A DNA stretch of 42,155 nucleotides from Thermoplasmata archaeon (GTDB lineage Archaea; Thermoplasmatota; Thermoplasmata; Lutacidiplasmatales; UBA184). The stretch lies in assembly GCA_021817245.1 (NCBI GenBank), contig JAKAVQ010000017.1, positions 1-42,155 of the forward strand, written 5' to 3'. Shown in pieces: positions 28,616 to 36,824 of this stretch. The notes beneath the pieces were generated by a model. It was not told the DNA's origin, did no database searches, and worked only from the letters and a program-made list of their open reading frames with translations. Both the position numbers and the translations under genes were made by a program. The first letter of the stretch is position 1, and each line of letters starts with the position of its first letter.

Positions 28616-29329
28616 GTGTCCCGTACCCGCCTCTCGCACAGCCTCTCGATCGCGGTCGTGGCGCTCCTGCTCCTCGGCCTGGTCCTGACCGTCGGCACCG
28701 GGCGCGCGAGCACCGTGTCGGGCGTCGTCACCGACACCTCGAGCTCGTTTTCGGTGACCGCGGCCTCCGGCTTCAAGTTCGTCAGCGCCGAGTACCAGGG
28801 TCTCCCGACCGCCGCGACGGTCAACGTCACGTTCACCGACGCGGACACTCTGGCCCACACGTTCTCGATCCTCGACCGACAGGGAGTGGTCATCCCTACG
28901 TCGACCACCACCGCGCAGCTCGAGGGCCTCTTTGCGCAGTACGGGGCGCTCGTCAGTTTCAACGTCACCGGCGCCGGCGACCAGGCGACGCACAGCTTCG
29001 CGTCGCCGGCCGCGAAGGGCTGGTACGAGTTCGTGTGCCTCGAGCCGGGCCACTTCCAGGAAGGAATGTACGGCTTCATCGCCTTCGGTATGAACCTCCC
29101 GGCGAACCTGACCATCTCGGCCCCCTCGACCGGGCCGGGCGCCGGAGTCTTCATCATCAGCGGCACCATCGTCGCGCTGGTCGTGATCGCTCTCGTCCTC
29201 GGATTCGTCGTCGGCCAGCGTCGGGGCGCACAGCACGAGATGCCCCCCGAACGCCTCGGTTATCCCGAGCCGATCGGTACCCCCGAGCCTCTCCCGCCTC
29301 CCGCGTCCGGGGCGCCGCCCCCGCACTGA
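28616..29329 (+). CDS. Membrane-anchored cupredoxin (blue copper protein)
   Basis: 237 residues from GTG 28616. A signal peptide (about 8-31) is followed by one cupredoxin domain with a complete type 1 copper site: His81 (AHTFSI), Cys141, His146 and Met151 (FVCLEPGHFQEGMYG). A membrane helix (about 176-199, FIISGTIVALVVIALVLGFV) anchors it, and the Pro-rich tail faces the cytosol. It is divergent from the subunit II genes, a position that fits an electron donor to CuA, possibly alternating with the two-domain cupredoxin upstream. Confidence 0.9.
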   Translation: MSRTRLSHSLSIAVVALLLLGLVLTVGTGRASTVSGVVTDTSSSFSVTAASGFKFVSAEYQGLPTAATVNVTFTDADTLAHTFSILDRQGVVIPTSTTTAQLEGLFAQYGALVSFNVTGAGDQATHSFASPAAKGWYEFVCLEPGHFQEGMYGFIAFGMNLPANLTISAPSTGPGAGVFIISGTIVALVVIALVLGFVVGQRRGAQHEMPPERLGYPEPIGTPEPLPPPASGAPPPH

Positions 29330-29382
29330 CGGGCCCGAGCGCCCGGAGTTTCCGGGCCCCATAGGCTCAAATGGGGGAGTCC

Positions 29383-29391
29383 GCATAAGCT
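29383..29391 (+). promoter_or_regulatory. TATA box of the AbrB-PhoU gene
   Basis: GCATAAGCT, about 36 bp before ATG 29423. Confidence 0.6.
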
Positions 29392-29422
29392 ACGGACCTC
29401 GTAGTAGGTTGGGAACAGTGCA

Positions 29423-30466
29423 ATGGCGTGGGGAACCCCGAACCGAGAGCGACGCGTCCTGAAGGCCGGACACTCTTCCATCGCCGTGACGCTGCCGAAG
29501 CCGTGGGCCGAGGCGATGAACCTCCGGCCCGGTGACCTGATCGTGTTCGACCAGAACGATGACGGCACGCTTTATCTGAAGCCCGCGCCGCTCCCCGGGG
29601 CGAGCCCGGCGGCGTCGCCGTATCTCGTACAGGCGCGGGCGTTCGAGTCGCCCGGAGTCCTCGAGCGGCTCATCGTCGGTGCGTACCGGGTCGGCCACGA
29701 TGCGATCGAGGTTCGGACCGACGTCCCGCTCGCGCCCGAGCGCGTCGAGGAGGTCCTGCAGGCGGCTCGGGGACTCCTCGGGGTCAGCGTCGTCGCCCAG
29801 GAATCGAACCGGATGGTCCTGCAGAACTTCATCGATCCGTCGAAGTACGAGCTGCCCCAGCTCGTCCAGCGCATGAAGATGATCCTCGTGGCTTTCCTCG
29901 AAGAGATGGAGGAGGTGCTCCGGCGCCGCGCGCATCGGGGGCGGCCCACGACGCTCGAGGAAGAGGCCAACAAGGTGCTCGCGTTGCTCGTGCGCCAGCT
30001 CTTCCTCGCGAGCCGGGACTGGTCGCTCGCCCGTCGGATCGGGAGCCCCGACCCGCGCCAGCTCCTCGAGTGGCGCGTGGTCGTCCACGCTCTCGACGAG
30101 CTCGCGGAGCTGTTCGGCGAGGCGCTTGCGAGCCTCCACGACGAGCTCCCCCTGCTCGGCGCTCCGGCCCGCGAGGCGCTCTCGGCCCAGCTCCCCGAGC
30201 TCAAGGCCGAGCTGAAGTCAGTCGTCGAGACCCTCATGCACCCCTCGCTCGATCGCGCGTGCGAGGTCTACCACCAGAGCGTCCGCCTCGGGGAGACCTG
30301 GCCCATGCCGGGGCGCGCCGGCCGCCGATCGAAGTCGTCCGGCCCGAGCGCGTCCGTCTCCCGCCTTCTCCAGCGGGGCACCGGCCACATCGCGCACCTG
30401 GCCGAGGTCGCGATCGACCGGGCGGTCGCCGCCGGTACCGAGACGATCCTGGTCGAGGCGGCGTAG
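29423..30466 (+). CDS. AbrB-PhoU phosphate-type regulator
   Basis: 347 residues. An N-terminal SpoVT/AbrB DNA-binding domain (about 8-52: RRVLKAGHSSIAVTLPKPWA, MNLRPGDLIVF) is fused to PhoU-like helical repeats (about 130-340: QRMKMILVAFLEEMEEVLRR, VVHALDELAELFG, RGTGHIAHLAEVAIDRAV). Such archaeal fusions are regarded as regulators of phosphate uptake, but no pst transporter is present here. It sits between the second cupredoxin and the tat genes, so it might instead sense something for the respiratory island. The C-terminal part near 290-305 has a basic insert (GRAGRRSKSSG). Confidence 0.9.
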   Translation: MAWGTPNRERRVLKAGHSSIAVTLPKPWAEAMNLRPGDLIVFDQNDDGTLYLKPAPLPGASPAASPYLVQARAFESPGVLERLIVGAYRVGHDAIEVRTDVPLAPERVEEVLQAARGLLGVSVVAQESNRMVLQNFIDPSKYELPQLVQRMKMILVAFLEEMEEVLRRRAHRGRPTTLEEEANKVLALLVRQLFLASRDWSLARRIGSPDPRQLLEWRVVVHALDELAELFGEALASLHDELPLLGAPAREALSAQLPELKAELKSVVETLMHPSLDRACEVYHQSVRLGETWPMPGRAGRRSKSSGPSASVSRLLQRGTGHIAHLAEVAIDRAVAAGTETILVEAA

Positions 30467-30525
30467 GGCCCTTTATCCGCCCGGGGTTGGGACAGACCGT
30501 ACGCGTCCGGTCCTCTTGTACGAAC

Positions 30526-30534
30526 GCCATATCG
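30526..30534 (+). promoter_or_regulatory. TATA-like box before tatA
   Basis: GCCATATCG, about 37 bp before GTG 30567. It may drive the tat-Rieske-cytochrome b-oxidase run. Confidence 0.45.
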
Positions 30535-30566
30535 TTCAAGGTCGGGTGGACCCGCGGGGGTAGACG

Positions 30567-30773
30567 GTGTTCGACTCCATCGATGACTGGCTGATCATCG
30601 CCGTGGTGGCCGGGATCCTGTTCTACGGGTCCAGCAAGATTCCCCAGCTGGCCCGCAGTCTGGGACGATCGGTGGGGGAGTTCAAGAAGGGACGGCTCGA
30701 GGTCGAGCGGGAGATGAAGGCCGAGGCGGCCAGCCCGCCCGCCGCGCCCGGACCGTCCGGTCCGGCCCACTAG
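30567..30773 (+). CDS. tatA: TatA, Sec-independent translocase pore component
   Basis: 68 residues from GTG 30567. A short N-terminal membrane helix (IDDWLIIAVVAGILFYG) is followed by the hinge and amphipathic helix of the family (SSKIPQLARSLGRSVGEFKK), then a Pro/Ala tail. TatA oligomers form the pore for folded proteins with twin-arginine signals. It is separated by 104 bp from tatC. A second TatA/B-like gene lies after tatC, and a Rieske protein, a classic Tat substrate, is encoded shortly downstream. Confidence 0.92.
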   Translation: MFDSIDDWLIIAVVAGILFYGSSKIPQLARSLGRSVGEFKKGRLEVEREMKAEAASPPAAPGPSGPAH

Positions 30774-30877
30774 CGCCGACCGTTCCCGATCGGCATGTCC
30801 GAGACCCTATTCCTACGCGGCCCTGCGAGGTACCCGAGCCGGGGGGCGGCTCCGGGACGGAGGTGCCCGGGTGACTG

Positions 30878-31711
30878 ATGGGCGACCTCGACCGGATCCT
30901 TTCGGTCCTGGGGGAGGTCCGACACCGGCTGGTCCGCCTCGCCCTCGTCCTCGGGCCGCTCTTCGGCTCGATGCTCTTCTTCGAGCTGAGACCGATCTCG
31001 CTCCCGTTCTTCGGGACGACGCTGCCGTTCGCAATCCCCTGGCCGAGCCCGTTCTACAACGTCACCGCCCAGGTGTTCCGCGCGATGGAGCGCTGGATGC
31101 TCCCCTCCGGGGTGACGCTGCTCAACGTCGGGGTCGGCGATTCGATCGTCGTCCAGATGGAGGTCGCTCTGCTCCTGACGGCGATGGTCGGCATGCCCTG
31201 GGTCGTGCACGAGGTCGGAACCTTCCTCGTCCCGGCGCTCCGCCGGAACGAGCGAGTCCTCTTGCGCCAGGTCGGGATCCCGGCGACCGCGCTCTTCGTA
31301 CTCGGGACCGCGATCGGCCTGTTCTTCCTCACGCCGTTCACGTTCCGGCTGCTCTTCCGGTACGTCGCCGCGATGGGGCTCGCGCCGGTGCTCGGGGTCC
31401 AGGCGTTCGTGACCTTCGCGCTCGTCTATTCGCTCGCCTTCGGGGTCGTCTTCGAGCTTCCGGTCTTCATCTACGCGCTTACCCGGCTGGGGGTCGTCCG
31501 AGCGGAGGCCTGGCGCCGGCACTGGCGCGGAGCGGTGCTCGGCTCGCTCGTCTTCGGGATGATCGTCACGCCGGACAACTCCGGGATCACCATGCTGTTG
31601 ATCGCGCTGCCGATGGTGGCGCTGTACTTCGGGGGCACCTACTTCGCGGGCCGGTGGGAGCGGCGGGCGGATCGGACCTCGAGGCCCCGGGCGGCGCTCG
31701 GCGCCGGGTGA
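30878..31711 (+). CDS. tatC: TatC, Sec-independent translocase receptor
   Basis: 277 residues with six membrane helices. The N-terminus ILSVLGEVRHRLVRLALVL is the conserved cytosolic start that in bacteria reads HLxELRxR. Other family segments are MPWVVHEVGTFLVPALRRNE, FVLGTAIGLFFLTPFTFRLL and the conserved DNSGITMLLIALPMVALYFG near the C-terminus, where other TatC have PD-x-x-S/T. GGAGGTG lies 12 bp before the ATG. It recognises twin-arginine signals and works with the flanking TatA and TatA/B-like proteins. Confidence 0.95.
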   Translation: MGDLDRILSVLGEVRHRLVRLALVLGPLFGSMLFFELRPISLPFFGTTLPFAIPWPSPFYNVTAQVFRAMERWMLPSGVTLLNVGVGDSIVVQMEVALLLTAMVGMPWVVHEVGTFLVPALRRNERVLLRQVGIPATALFVLGTAIGLFFLTPFTFRLLFRYVAAMGLAPVLGVQAFVTFALVYSLAFGVVFELPVFIYALTRLGVVRAEAWRRHWRGAVLGSLVFGMIVTPDNSGITMLLIALPMVALYFGGTYFAGRWERRADRTSRPRAALGAG

Positions 31712-31723
31712 GGTGAAAGGGCC

Positions 31724-32125
31724 ATGGCGCTGTTCTCGGACGTCGACTGGATCATCCTCCTCGCGGCCGCCGCGTTCCTCTTGTTCGGCCGGGACAGTGG
31801 CGAGACGCTGCGCACGTTCGGCCGTTGGTACGGCCGGGCCGGTCGGTTGAAGCAGGAGCTCCTCGCGGAGTTCACCAAGGCGGCGGATCTTCCGAGCCCA
31901 CCCCCGGGCGCTCCGCTCACCGTCCGCGGGGCTCTTCTCGGTCTGGAGCCCGTGCCGACCCGCACGAGCGGTATCCCGGCGGTAGTTCGCACTCCGCCCG
32001 CGATCCGCCCGCCCACGATCTCGCCGCCCCCTGCGCCCGAGGGCGCGTGGGCCGGCGGGGCCCCGGTGCCCACGTGGACGATGACGACTCCGATCGTACC
32101 CGCCGACCTCGAGAGGTCCCGATGA
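31724..32125 (+). CDS. TatA/TatB-like protein with long Pro-rich tail
   Basis: 133 residues. A membrane helix (VDWIILLAAAAFLLF) with the Phe-Gly hinge (LLFGRDSG) and an amphipathic helix (ETLRTFGRWYGRAGRLKQEL) match the TatA/B family. The following 80 residues are low-complexity Pro/Thr/Ala. The longer tail and position after TatC suggest a TatB-like role, but archaea usually lack a distinct TatB, so it could be a second TatA. It starts 12 bp after tatC, and its stop overlaps the next small gene by ATGA. Confidence 0.82.
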   Translation: MALFSDVDWIILLAAAAFLLFGRDSGETLRTFGRWYGRAGRLKQELLAEFTKAADLPSPPPGAPLTVRGALLGLEPVPTRTSGIPAVVRTPPAIRPPTISPPPAPEGAWAGGAPVPTWTMTTPIVPADLERSR

Positions 32126-32307
32126 GCGCGCTGTCGGTCGACCAGATCGTCTCCCTCACGGAGGTCCTCGTGATCCTGATGGGGATCGGGATCATCTGGG
32201 CCGTCTACTACGGAAGCGACCGCGCGGAGCTGCCCGGCGACGCCCAGATCCCCGAGCCGGACGAGGTGGACGACTCGGTGCCGGACACCCGGGGGAGGAC
32301 CCTATGA
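32122..32307 (+). CDS. 61-residue single-pass membrane protein, unknown
   Basis: One membrane helix (about 9-28: IVSLTEVLVILMGIGIIWAV) is followed by YYGSDR and an acidic, Pro-rich tail (EPDEVDDSVPD). I know no family. Both ends are ATGA overlaps, with the TatA/B-like gene before and with the Rieske gene after, so it is translated in step with them. It may be a small subunit of the Rieske/cytochrome b complex or an accessory factor of Rieske export. Confidence 0.78.
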   Translation: MSALSVDQIVSLTEVLVILMGIGIIWAVYYGSDRAELPGDAQIPEPDEVDDSVPDTRGRTL

Positions 32308-33143
32308 GTTTCTCCCACGGACCGGGGTGCGATCTGGCCTGTCAGTTTGCCCAGGGACAATCGCTGCCGCTCGACTTCCCCGTCGGACAGGTCCGTCGGG
32401 TCGCTCCCGCCCGGGGCGACGACGGGGACGTCGACGAGACCAAGCGCAACGTGCTGAAGCTGCTCGCCGTCGCCGGCCTCGTGGGGGCCGGCGCCGGGGG
32501 GCTCGCCGGTGGGGTGATCCAGTACGTCCAACCCCCTACGATCGGGATCTCGAGCTATCCTCGCGTGCAGCTGATCGACATCGACGGGAGCCCGCTGACG
32601 GTCGCCAAGGTCGAATCGGAATACAACGCCGGGACCCCCAACGACCTGATCTTCAACTACCCGCTCCGCAACGAGCCGAACTTCCTGCTCAATCTCTTCC
32701 CGGCCAGCGGGACGCCCGATGGGACGAACGGCGCAGAGAACGTCCCCGGCGGCGTCGGGACCCACAAGTCGATCGTCGCGTACAGCGCGATCTGCCAGCA
32801 CCTCGGCTGCCCGGCGCCCGCGATCTCCTACTACCCACCGGGAACCTGTCCGAAGACGTTCTCGAACAACACCTATCCGACGCTCTCGTTCTACATCCAC
32901 TGCTCCTGCCACGGTTCCACCTACGACGTCACGAACTCGGCCTCGAACCTCACCGGGCCCGCGGTCCTGCCGCTGCCGCAGGTGACGCTCGATGTCGACG
33001 CGAGCGGGAACATCTATGCCATCGGCGAGCAGGGCCCGCCGGTGAACGGCCATCTCAACACCCTGCAGGGCGACTACGGGGTCGGCTCGACGTCCCAGCT
33101 CGTGAAGGAGACCCCCGTCATCCTCTGCTCGTTCCCGACGTGA
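32304..33143 (+). CDS. Rieske 2Fe-2S protein of a quinol-oxidising complex
   Basis: 279 residues. The 2Fe-2S motifs are CQHLGC (164-169) and CSCHGS (200-205), with the extra Cys pair that forms a stabilising disulfide in quinol-oxidising Rieske proteins. The two motifs are 30 residues apart, longer than in mitochondrial bc1, because of an insert with PPGTCPKTFSNNTYP. The membrane anchor (about 51-75) is preceded by TKRNVLKLLAVAG, a Tat-like signal with Lys-Arg in place of Arg-Arg. The first 45 residues are a cytosolic extension. It transfers electrons from quinol to a mobile acceptor outside the cell membrane. ATGA overlap with the preceding gene; cytochrome b follows after 7 bp. Confidence 0.95.
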   Translation: MSFSHGPGCDLACQFAQGQSLPLDFPVGQVRRVAPARGDDGDVDETKRNVLKLLAVAGLVGAGAGGLAGGVIQYVQPPTIGISSYPRVQLIDIDGSPLTVAKVESEYNAGTPNDLIFNYPLRNEPNFLLNLFPASGTPDGTNGAENVPGGVGTHKSIVAYSAICQHLGCPAPAISYYPPGTCPKTFSNNTYPTLSFYIHCSCHGSTYDVTNSASNLTGPAVLPLPQVTLDVDASGNIYAIGEQGPPVNGHLNTLQGDYGVGSTSQLVKETPVILCSFPT

Positions 33144-33150
33144 GGCCACG

Positions 33151-34500
33151 ATGACGTTCGCGCGGTGGTACAATCGGTCCCTCAACAAGATCTGGGGGTT
33201 CGTCGAGGACCGGACCTCGATGAAGAAGTGGGCGCTCCGCCCCCAGCCGGACTTCACGTTCAAGCCGTCGTACTGGACCGGCGCCTTCGTCGTGAACGCC
33301 TTCCTCTATCAGGTCATCTCGGGCGCGCTCCTTCTCCTCTACTACCAGCCGAGCACCGCCCCGACCCTCACCGCGTGCGGACAGACGGCCGGAGCGTTCT
33401 CCGTCGCCCCCGCCGCGTGGTGCTCCACGTACTACATCATCAACTCGGTGCCGATGGGTTCGCTGCTGCTCTCGACCCACCTCTACGGCGCCTACGCGAT
33501 GATCTTCCTGATGTTCCTCCACTTTTTCCGGGGCTACTACGTCGGCGTCTACAAGGCGCCGCGCGAGTTCTCCTGGATGGTCGGCACCCTCCTTCTCCTC
33601 GCGACGCTCGGGATGGGGTTCACCGGATATCTCCTACCGTACACCCAGCTCTCGCTGAACGCGACGAACGTCGGCATCGTCCTCGCGCTCCGACTGCCGA
33701 CGGTCGGTCCGCTCATCGGGCCGTTCATTCTCGCCGACGGAACCTCCCAGGGGCTCCTCTCCCGGATGTTCGACGCGCACGTGCTGCTGATCCCCGTCGC
33801 GCTCGCCGCGCTCCTGTACGCCCACATCGCGCTGTTCGAGTCGCACGGGATCGCCCCGCCCGCGACGTCGGACCCGCTCCAGCGCCGGCGCTTCACCGAG
33901 AAGGAGGACAAGAAGCACGTCCCGTTCATGCCCCACATCTTCTTCTACATCACGAAGTGGGGCTTGCTCTACGTCGGGGTGCTCTTCGGGATCGCGGCCC
34001 TCTGGCCCTGGCAGCTCACGGCCTACGCGGGGAACGTCGCCGCCGCGGGGATCGTGACCGAGCCCGACTGGTACTTCCTCTGGCTGTTCAAGCTCGTCGA
34101 CTTCACCGGCGTGACGCCCGTGATCGCGGTCGCGGTCACCAACGTGCTCCTCGTCTACGTCCTCCTCCTGCCGTTCCTCGACCGGTCGAAGCGGACGCAT
34201 CCGCGCGACCGTCCGTTCTTCATCTGGATCGCGACGTCCCTCCTCGGGTTCTTCGTCCTGATGACCGTCTGGGGCGGAGAGACGCCCGGAGTCCAGATCG
34301 CCCCGATGCAGGTCGCGACGACGATCGGGCCGATCTTCCTCGTGAACGCGGTCGTGATCGGACTCTTCCACTGGAGGTACCGCCAGAGCTACCGGCGGCG
34401 GCTCGCCTCCCGGGCGGAGCCGTTCGCGGGGCCCTTCCCGAGCGGACGGCCCGCGCCGGCGGCCCCGGTCGGGACGACCGAGGTGGGCGCCCGTGAGTAG
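33151..34500 (+). CDS. Cytochrome b of a bc-type quinol oxidising complex
   Basis: 449 residues, full-length fusion of the b6-like and subunit IV-like halves. Four heme-ligating His: His110 and His124 (STHLYGAY..FLHFFRG) and His210 and His225 (DAHVLLIP..YAHIALFESHG). The second pair is 15 apart, as in cytochrome b6 rather than mitochondrial b. The quinol-site motif reads PDWYF (305-309) for the usual PEWYF. A loop after helix 1 (about 66-95) carries two Cys (76, 91) that could form an external disulfide. Its stop overlaps the next small gene by 8 nt (GTGAGTAG). No cytochrome c1 or f gene accompanies it. Confidence 0.95.
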   Translation: MTFARWYNRSLNKIWGFVEDRTSMKKWALRPQPDFTFKPSYWTGAFVVNAFLYQVISGALLLLYYQPSTAPTLTACGQTAGAFSVAPAAWCSTYYIINSVPMGSLLLSTHLYGAYAMIFLMFLHFFRGYYVGVYKAPREFSWMVGTLLLLATLGMGFTGYLLPYTQLSLNATNVGIVLALRLPTVGPLIGPFILADGTSQGLLSRMFDAHVLLIPVALAALLYAHIALFESHGIAPPATSDPLQRRRFTEKEDKKHVPFMPHIFFYITKWGLLYVGVLFGIAALWPWQLTAYAGNVAAAGIVTEPDWYFLWLFKLVDFTGVTPVIAVAVTNVLLVYVLLLPFLDRSKRTHPRDRPFFIWIATSLLGFFVLMTVWGGETPGVQIAPMQVATTIGPIFLVNAVVIGLFHWRYRQSYRRRLASRAEPFAGPFPSGRPAPAAPVGTTEVGARE

Positions 34501-34759
34501 CGGCGCGCCCGAGACCCCCCGCTGGAGCACGGGGACGCTCTGGGCGATCCTTGCGGTCTTCCTGGTCTTCGGGACGGTCGGCAGCGCCACGGTCGTCTAC
34601 GGGGTCCTCGGGCTGCTCTCGGGCAGCTTTCTCTACCTCGTCGCGGTCGGCATCGGTGGGATCGTCGCGTTCCTCTCCTTCCTGTTCATGGCCGGCATCC
34701 TCTACCGCGTGGACCGGTACCGCGGAGCGAACCAGCGGAGGCTCGAGTTCTTTGAGTGA
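34493..34759 (+). CDS. 88-residue membrane protein between cytochrome b and oxidase, unknown
   Basis: GTG start inside the cytochrome b stop (8-nt overlap). Two membrane helices (about 15-42 TLWAILAVFLVFGTVGSATV and 44-72 GSFLYLVAVGIGGIVAFLSF) and a basic end ([18 protein letters not shown]). I know no family. The strict coupling to cytochrome b and, on the other side, to a second small membrane gene suggests a structural subunit of the Rieske/cytochrome b complex, the oxidase, or a link between them. Confidence 0.8.
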   Translation: MSSGAPETPRWSTGTLWAILAVFLVFGTVGSATVVYGVLGLLSGSFLYLVAVGIGGIVAFLSFLFMAGILYRVDRYRGANQRRLEFFE

Positions 34760-35126
34760 GACGGCCCCCGACGAGCGCGACCTGACCCGCCTGCGCAACC
34801 GGGTCGCCGACCTCTACACCGCGGTCCAGGTCCTGATGCTGCTCGGGATCGCGGTGCTCATCGTCTACGCGATCCGTCTCGGACCGCTCACGAGCCCCGG
34901 CGCGGAGGAGTCGTTCGGACTCTCCGTCGCCCTGATCTTCCTGATGGGCGCCCTGGTCGTTCACCTGGTGGATCGGGTCTACCGGGTGTGGCCGTTCGGC
35001 CGCCGGTTCCGTCCGAAGGACCCGGGCCCGGTGACGGTCCGGGCCCAGGCCCGGTTCCTCAAGGTACTCGTGGTCGTCCTCGCGGCGGCCGCGATCGCGT
35101 ACATACTAGGGGGACTTATCGCGTGA
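34752..35126 (+). CDS. 124-residue membrane protein before oxidase subunit I, unknown
   Basis: TTG 34752 lies inside the previous stop (TTGAGTGA, 8-nt overlap); coding potential begins right there ([20 protein letters not shown]). Three hydrophobic helices are seen (about 22-40 [17 protein letters not shown], 53-72 [18 protein letters not shown] and 100-122 [17 protein letters not shown]), with a basic loop [12 protein letters not shown] between the second and third. I do not recognise it. It ends 16 bp before oxidase subunit I. The size and place would suit a small oxidase subunit, for instance in the role of subunit III or IV. Confidence 0.75.
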   Translation: MSETAPDERDLTRLRNRVADLYTAVQVLMLLGIAVLIVYAIRLGPLTSPGAEESFGLSVALIFLMGALVVHLVDRVYRVWPFGRRFRPKDPGPVTVRAQARFLKVLVVVLAAAAIAYILGGLIA

Positions 35127-35142
35127 GCGCGAGGACGGGAAG

Positions 35143-36816
35143 ATGACCGACTTCTCGACCCCGGTGGCCGTCATCGGGATCATCGCCGCCGTGGCGGCAT
35201 TCTTCCTCTGGGCCCTGAGCTACCACGGCGAGTGGACGGTCCGGACGGTGAAGAAGTGGCTCTTCACGTCCGACCACCGGCTGATCGGTCTGATGTACAT
35301 CACGACCGGCATCGTGTTCTTCTTCATCGGCGGGATCTACGCGACCCTGATCCGCACCGACCTCGGGTTCATCCAGGGGCTCGGACTCGATCCCCAGACG
35401 ACCCTCGGAATCACGCCGGAGGTCTACTCCGTGCTGTTCACGATGCACGGGGTGCTGATGATCTTCATGTTCATCATGCCGACCCTGGCGGGGTTCGGCA
35501 ACCTCCTCATCCCGTCGATGATCGGGTCGCGGGAGATGGCCCTCCCGAGGATCAACGCGATCGCGTTCTGGCTGATCCCGCCCGCGGGCATCATCCTCAT
35601 CCTGTCGAACGCGAACGCCGGCTGGACCGGCTACGTCCCGCTCTCGGTCCAAGCTCCGGGGTACGGCATCGACCTCTGGATCCTAGGGCTCCACATCCTG
35701 ACCGTCTCCTCGATGCTCGGCGCCGTGAACTTCCTGGTCACGATCCTGAAGCACCGGGCGCCGGGCGTGCACTACTGGAACATGCCCCTCTTCGTCTGGT
35801 CGATCCTCATCAACTCGGTGCTCCTGATCTTCGCGCTCCCGTCGCTATCGATCGGACTCACGATGGTCCTCTCCGACCGGAACTTCGGGACCCATCTCCT
35901 CGCGTCGGCCAACGGGACGCCGCTCGGCGGCGCGCTCCTCTATCAGAACGTCTTCTGGTTCTTCGCGCACCCCGAGGTCTACATCATGGTGCTGCCGGCC
36001 TTCGGCATCATCTCGACGATCCTTCCGAAGCTCGCCCGCAAGGACATCTTCGGGTACGGCGCGATGGCCGTGGCGCTCGGCGCGTTCGCGGTGCTCTCCT
36101 TTGCGGTCTGGGAGCACCACATGTTCGTCACGGGGATCGGGACCAACATCCGCTTCGTCTTCATGCTGGCGACGATGGCGATCGCGGTCCCGTCGGCGGT
36201 CAAGACGTTCAACTGGATCGCCACCCTCTGGGGCGGCCGGATCTGGATGGCCGTCCCGATGTGGTTCTGCGTCGCGTTCATCACCGGCTTCGTCATCGGT
36301 GGTCTGTCGGGGGTCATGCTCGCCTCGATCCCGGTCGACTACCTCTACCACGGCACCTACTTCGTCGTGGCGCACTTCCACTACATCCTGCTCGGGGGCA
36401 CCCTGATGGCGATCTTCGCGGGCATCTACTTCTACTTCCCGATCCTGACCCGCCGCTGGTACAGCCAGCGCCTCGGTCAGGCGCACTTCCTGCTCACCTA
36501 CGTCGGCGTCAACCTCCTGCTCTTCCCGATGTATATCCTGGGAGCGGAAGGGATGCCCCGGCGCGTCTACACCTATCTCTGGACCGGGAATTTCCAGGCG
36601 CTCAACTTCCTCTCGACCCTCGGCGCCTTCATCCTCGGGATCGGCCAGCTCGTCTTCGCCTTCAACATGATCTACAGCTACGTCGCGGGCACCCCGGTGA
36701 CGGCGGACGATCCGTGGGGAGAGGAGCTCGCGGTGAAGATGACCGGGCCCGTCGCGCCGAGCCCGACGCGCCTGCCGACCCCGCTGCCGACCGCGAGCCC
36801 TCCCGAGGCGTCGTAG
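35143..36816 (+). CDS. coxA: Cytochrome c oxidase (heme-copper oxidase) subunit I, A1-like
   Basis: 557 residues. All metal ligands are present: His102 (TMHGV, low-spin heme), His276 with Glu278 and the cross-linked Tyr280 (AHPEVY), His325-His326 (CuB), His411 and His413 ([10 protein letters not shown]). HPEVY and Lys354 (PSAVKTF) point to an A1-type enzyme with K channel. The D-channel entry Asp is Glu131 here ([11 protein letters not shown]), with Asn120 and Asn138 kept. The residue before the His pair is Glu (WEHHMF) where Ala is usual. An extra N-terminal helix (about 8-27) precedes the family start at TSDHRLIG. It reduces O2 to water and pumps protons. Subunit II is encoded 7 kb upstream; no subunit III is seen. 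Confidence 0.97.
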   Translation: MTDFSTPVAVIGIIAAVAAFFLWALSYHGEWTVRTVKKWLFTSDHRLIGLMYITTGIVFFFIGGIYATLIRTDLGFIQGLGLDPQTTLGITPEVYSVLFTMHGVLMIFMFIMPTLAGFGNLLIPSMIGSREMALPRINAIAFWLIPPAGIILILSNANAGWTGYVPLSVQAPGYGIDLWILGLHILTVSSMLGAVNFLVTILKHRAPGVHYWNMPLFVWSILINSVLLIFALPSLSIGLTMVLSDRNFGTHLLASANGTPLGGALLYQNVFWFFAHPEVYIMVLPAFGIISTILPKLARKDIFGYGAMAVALGAFAVLSFAVWEHHMFVTGIGTNIRFVFMLATMAIAVPSAVKTFNWIATLWGGRIWMAVPMWFCVAFITGFVIGGLSGVMLASIPVDYLYHGTYFVVAHFHYILLGGTLMAIFAGIYFYFPILTRRWYSQRLGQAHFLLTYVGVNLLLFPMYILGAEGMPRRVYTYLWTGNFQALNFLSTLGAFILGIGQLVFAFNMIYSYVAGTPVTADDPWGEELAVKMTGPVAPSPTRLPTPLPTASPPEAS

Positions 36817-36824
36817 GAGGTGCC

